From the NCBI GenBank assembly GCA_002342175.1, contig DDPL01000023.1, positions 1-17,579 on the forward strand: a DNA stretch of 17,579 bases, in the 5' to 3' direction. The stretch's first letter is position 1. Each line of letters starts with the position of its first letter. Under the pieces are notes generated by a model. The model did no database searches. It saw only the letters and a list, made by a program, of their open reading frames with translations, and was not told the DNA's origin. This document shows positions 16,324 through 17,579 of this stretch, in pieces. The stretch is from Legionellales bacterium UBA2469 (lineage in GTDB: Bacteria; Pseudomonadota; Gammaproteobacteria; Legionellales; Legionellaceae). The translations under genes were made by a program, and so were the position numbers.

Positions 16324-16845
16324 CTACCGTATAGTTGCTCGTTTTTTAAATAAACCCAATCCTACTTTTCTTTTCTTTAAGAATTGTTCTAATTCTTTTA
16401 AAGCTTGGGCATAGACTTGTTGTTTAAAAAAGATAACTTGTTTGGATGGTTCTTCATAGTCTATCCAACGCCAGCTATCAAATTCCGGAGTGTCGCTAAG
16501 GTCCAATCGAATTTTTTGTTCGCTGGAAACCAGCTTTAACAAAAACCATTTTTGTTTTTGTCCTATCACGACGGGTTCTTTGCCATGACGAATATACTGG
16601 GGAGGTAAGCGATATTTAAGCCACCTTTTGGTTGCCCCAAGTATTTTTACATCTTCTTTGTGTAACCCTATTTCTTCAAATAATTCACGGTACATGGCTA
16701 ATGTCGCACTTTCACCAGTCATTAGCCCGCCTTGTGGAAACTGCCATGCATCATGACCTTGTCGTTTTCCCCAAAAGACACGTCCAGAATCATTGACCAA
16801 TATTATCCCTACATTTAGCCTGTAGCCGGCGCGGTCAATTACCAT
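16324..16845 (-). CDS. rppH: RNA pyrophosphohydrolase (Nudix)
   Basis: RppH removes pyrophosphate from the 5' triphosphate end of mRNAs and so triggers RNase E decay. At 173 residues it is close to the E. coli length. The full Nudix box is visible: Gly39, Glu45, Arg53, Glu54, Glu57, Glu58 and Gly60 in GGLMTGES...RELFEEIGL. The N-terminal MVIDRAGYRLNVGIIL and the WQFPQGG stretch are typical of RppH rather than other Nudix proteins. It is the first gene of the rppH-ptsP-lgt-thyA run; its TAG stop is followed immediately by the ptsP ATG. No strong Shine-Dalgarno is seen before its ATG. Confidence 0.97.
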   Translation of the reverse strand: MVIDRAGYRLNVGIILVNDSGRVFWGKRQGHDAWQFPQGGLMTGESATLAMYRELFEEIGLHKEDVKILGATKRWLKYRLPPQYIRHGKEPVVIGQKQKWFLLKLVSSEQKIRLDLSDTPEFDSWRWIDYEEPSKQVIFFKQQVYAQALKELEQFLKKRKVGLGLFKKRATIR

Positions 16846-17023
16846 GATAACTTAAACAACTGTTTAGTATGATTAATTTGATTGTTTCATAAAAAGCCTA
16901 GCTTTGGCAACATATTCTCGGATTTTTAGACTTGATACCTGTGATATAAATTAGGATAATCTTTTTTAGAAAATGATTCAGTGTGTTTTTTTCTTTTTTT
17001 CTGCAATTGATGTAAAAATTGCC

Positions 17024-17052
17024 TAAACAATTCGTTTCGATTTATGTATAAT
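17024..17052 (+). promoter_or_regulatory. Likely sigma70 promoter of dnaA
   Basis: TATAAT (17047-17052) is a perfect -10. TAAACA (17024-17029) sits 17 bp upstream and matches the -35 consensus at four of six positions. It would start transcription near 17059, leaving a leader of about 37 nt before dnaA. A weak DnaA-box-like ATGTTCACA (17056-17064) lies at the predicted start site, which would fit autoregulation if functional. Confidence 0.65.
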
Positions 17053-17084
17053 CAAATGTTCACAGAAAATTTATTTAATGTCGT

Positions 17085-17090
17085 AGGGGA
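17085..17090 (+). promoter_or_regulatory. Shine-Dalgarno fixing the dnaA GTG start
   Basis: AGGGGA ends 5 nt before GTG 17096-17098. No ATG lies nearby in frame, and the protein starting there aligns with the normal DnaA N-terminus. Confidence 0.75.
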
Positions 17091-17095
17091 AGCAG

Positions 17096-17579
17096 GTGTC
17101 GGATGCGTTGGCTTTAGATAGCCTGTGGTCAAAATGTTTGAGTGTTTTACAAGAAGAATTTCCTTCTCAGCAATTTAATACTTGGATTAGACCGTTACAG
17201 GCCACCATACATAACCAGCATTTGGTTTTATTGGCACCAAATCGCTTTGTTGTCGATTGGGTAAGAAAAAATTTTTTAAATCGCATTCAAGAGCTGGTTG
17301 CGCATTATGCTTCAAGTTCTGAGATCAATGTTCAATTAGAAGTAGGTTCAAAACCAGCAACGAATTCGGTCACGGCGGTCGTTGACCCCATGACAAGAAC
17401 TGCACAGCCATCAGAATCGAAAGTTGAAACGAAGAAAGAAATTTCTGCACCCATGGTGAAAAAAGCTGATCACTTTAAAAATACCTATCTCAATAAGAAA
17501 TTTATTTTCGATAGTTTTGTGGAAGGAAATTCGAATCAGTTAGCGCGTGCAGCTGCCTTACAGGTTGCTGAAAAACCTG
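17096..17579 (+). CDS. dnaA: Chromosomal replication initiator DnaA, 3'-partial
   Basis: DnaA is the AAA+ initiator that binds DnaA boxes at oriC and opens the duplex. The window holds the first 161 codons. Starting from GTG, domain I is clear (SLWSKCLSVLQEEFPSQQF, WIRPLQA and APNRFVVDWVRKNFL, about residues 9-70). A variable linker rich in Thr, Lys and Glu follows (about 82-125). Domain III has just begun with the hallmark FIFDSFVEGNSNQLARAAA before the sequence ends, ahead of the Walker A motif. Usual partners such as dnaN would lie to the right. The upstream neighbour is rppH instead of the common rpmH. Confidence 0.97.
   Translation, partial: MSDALALDSLWSKCLSVLQEEFPSQQFNTWIRPLQATIHNQHLVLLAPNRFVVDWVRKNFLNRIQELVAHYASSSEINVQLEVGSKPATNSVTAVVDPMTRTAQPSESKVETKKEISAPMVKKADHFKNTYLNKKFIFDSFVEGNSNQLARAAALQVAEKP

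Larger units (their letters stand above)
16846..17095. other. AT-rich intergenic region between rppH and dnaA
   Basis: This 250-bp gap separates divergent rppH and dnaA and should hold both promoters. It includes an inverted repeat TAAACA-AC-TGTTTA (16853-16866) and T-rich stretches near 16985-17000. The best DnaA-box-like words, TTATGTATA (17042-17050) and ATGTTCACA (17056-17064), each differ from TTATNCACA at two positions, so an origin here is not supported. No small ORF or RNA gene was recognised. Confidence 0.6.

Noticed and set aside
17042..17064. DnaA boxes / oriC upstream of dnaA
   Set aside because: TTATGTATA and ATGTTCACA each have two mismatches to TTATNCACA, and no cluster exists.

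Overview
The window looks like chromosome from a moderately AT-rich gammaproteobacterium, and I would guess the order Legionellales (Legionella, Coxiella or Berkiella-like). The evidence is E. coli-type gene order (divergent rsmI/lpoA; rppH-ptsP-lgt-thyA as one tandem run), standard gammaproteobacterial versions of HemB, PriA and LpoA, and two genes that would suit a host- or protist-associated lifestyle: a secreted astacin metalloprotease and a very AT-rich protein with a CE-clan (YopJ/Ulp1-type) cysteine-protease motif. The taxonomic call is an inference from gene content, not from a database match.

Layout. Positions 2-1888 (+) hold the AT-rich putative effector, whose reading frame is still open at the left edge, so its N-terminus probably lies outside the window. 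Positions 1915-3716 (-) hold an astacin gene followed closely by hemB. Positions 3799-4665 (-) are rsmI, divergent by only 20 bp from lpoA (4686-6476, +). A pteridine-reductase-like SDR (6465-7175, -) converges on lpoA with a 12-bp overlap and diverges from a tightly packed plus-strand run: a MidA/NDUFAF7-like methyltransferase, a degenerate PTPS/QueD-fold protein and priA (7204-10968). Positions 11054-12389 (-) carry an AAA/DUF4143 ATPase gene broken by three frameshifts, each in a poly(A) tract. Positions 12460-16845 (-) are rppH-ptsP-lgt-thyA with abutting or overlapping junctions. A 250-bp AT-rich intergenic stretch then leads to dnaA (17096 onward, +), which runs off the right edge.

Functions. 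Most genes are housekeeping: haem synthesis (hemB), ribosome modification (rsmI), PBP1A activation (lpoA), replication restart and initiation (priA, dnaA), mRNA 5'-end decay (rppH), nitrogen-PTS signalling (ptsP), lipoprotein maturation (lgt) and dTMP synthesis (thyA). Lgt would act on lipoproteins such as LpoA. The SDR and the PTPS-fold protein form a small pterin-flavoured neighbourhood. No tRNA, rRNA, CRISPR array or insertion sequence was seen. No stretch over 300 bp lacks a gene or gene remnant; the longest is the 250 bp upstream of dnaA.

The most unusual items are the CE-clan-like motif protein, the PTPS-fold protein that keeps its zinc histidines but lacks the catalytic residues, and the ATPase gene disrupted only at poly(A) tracts.
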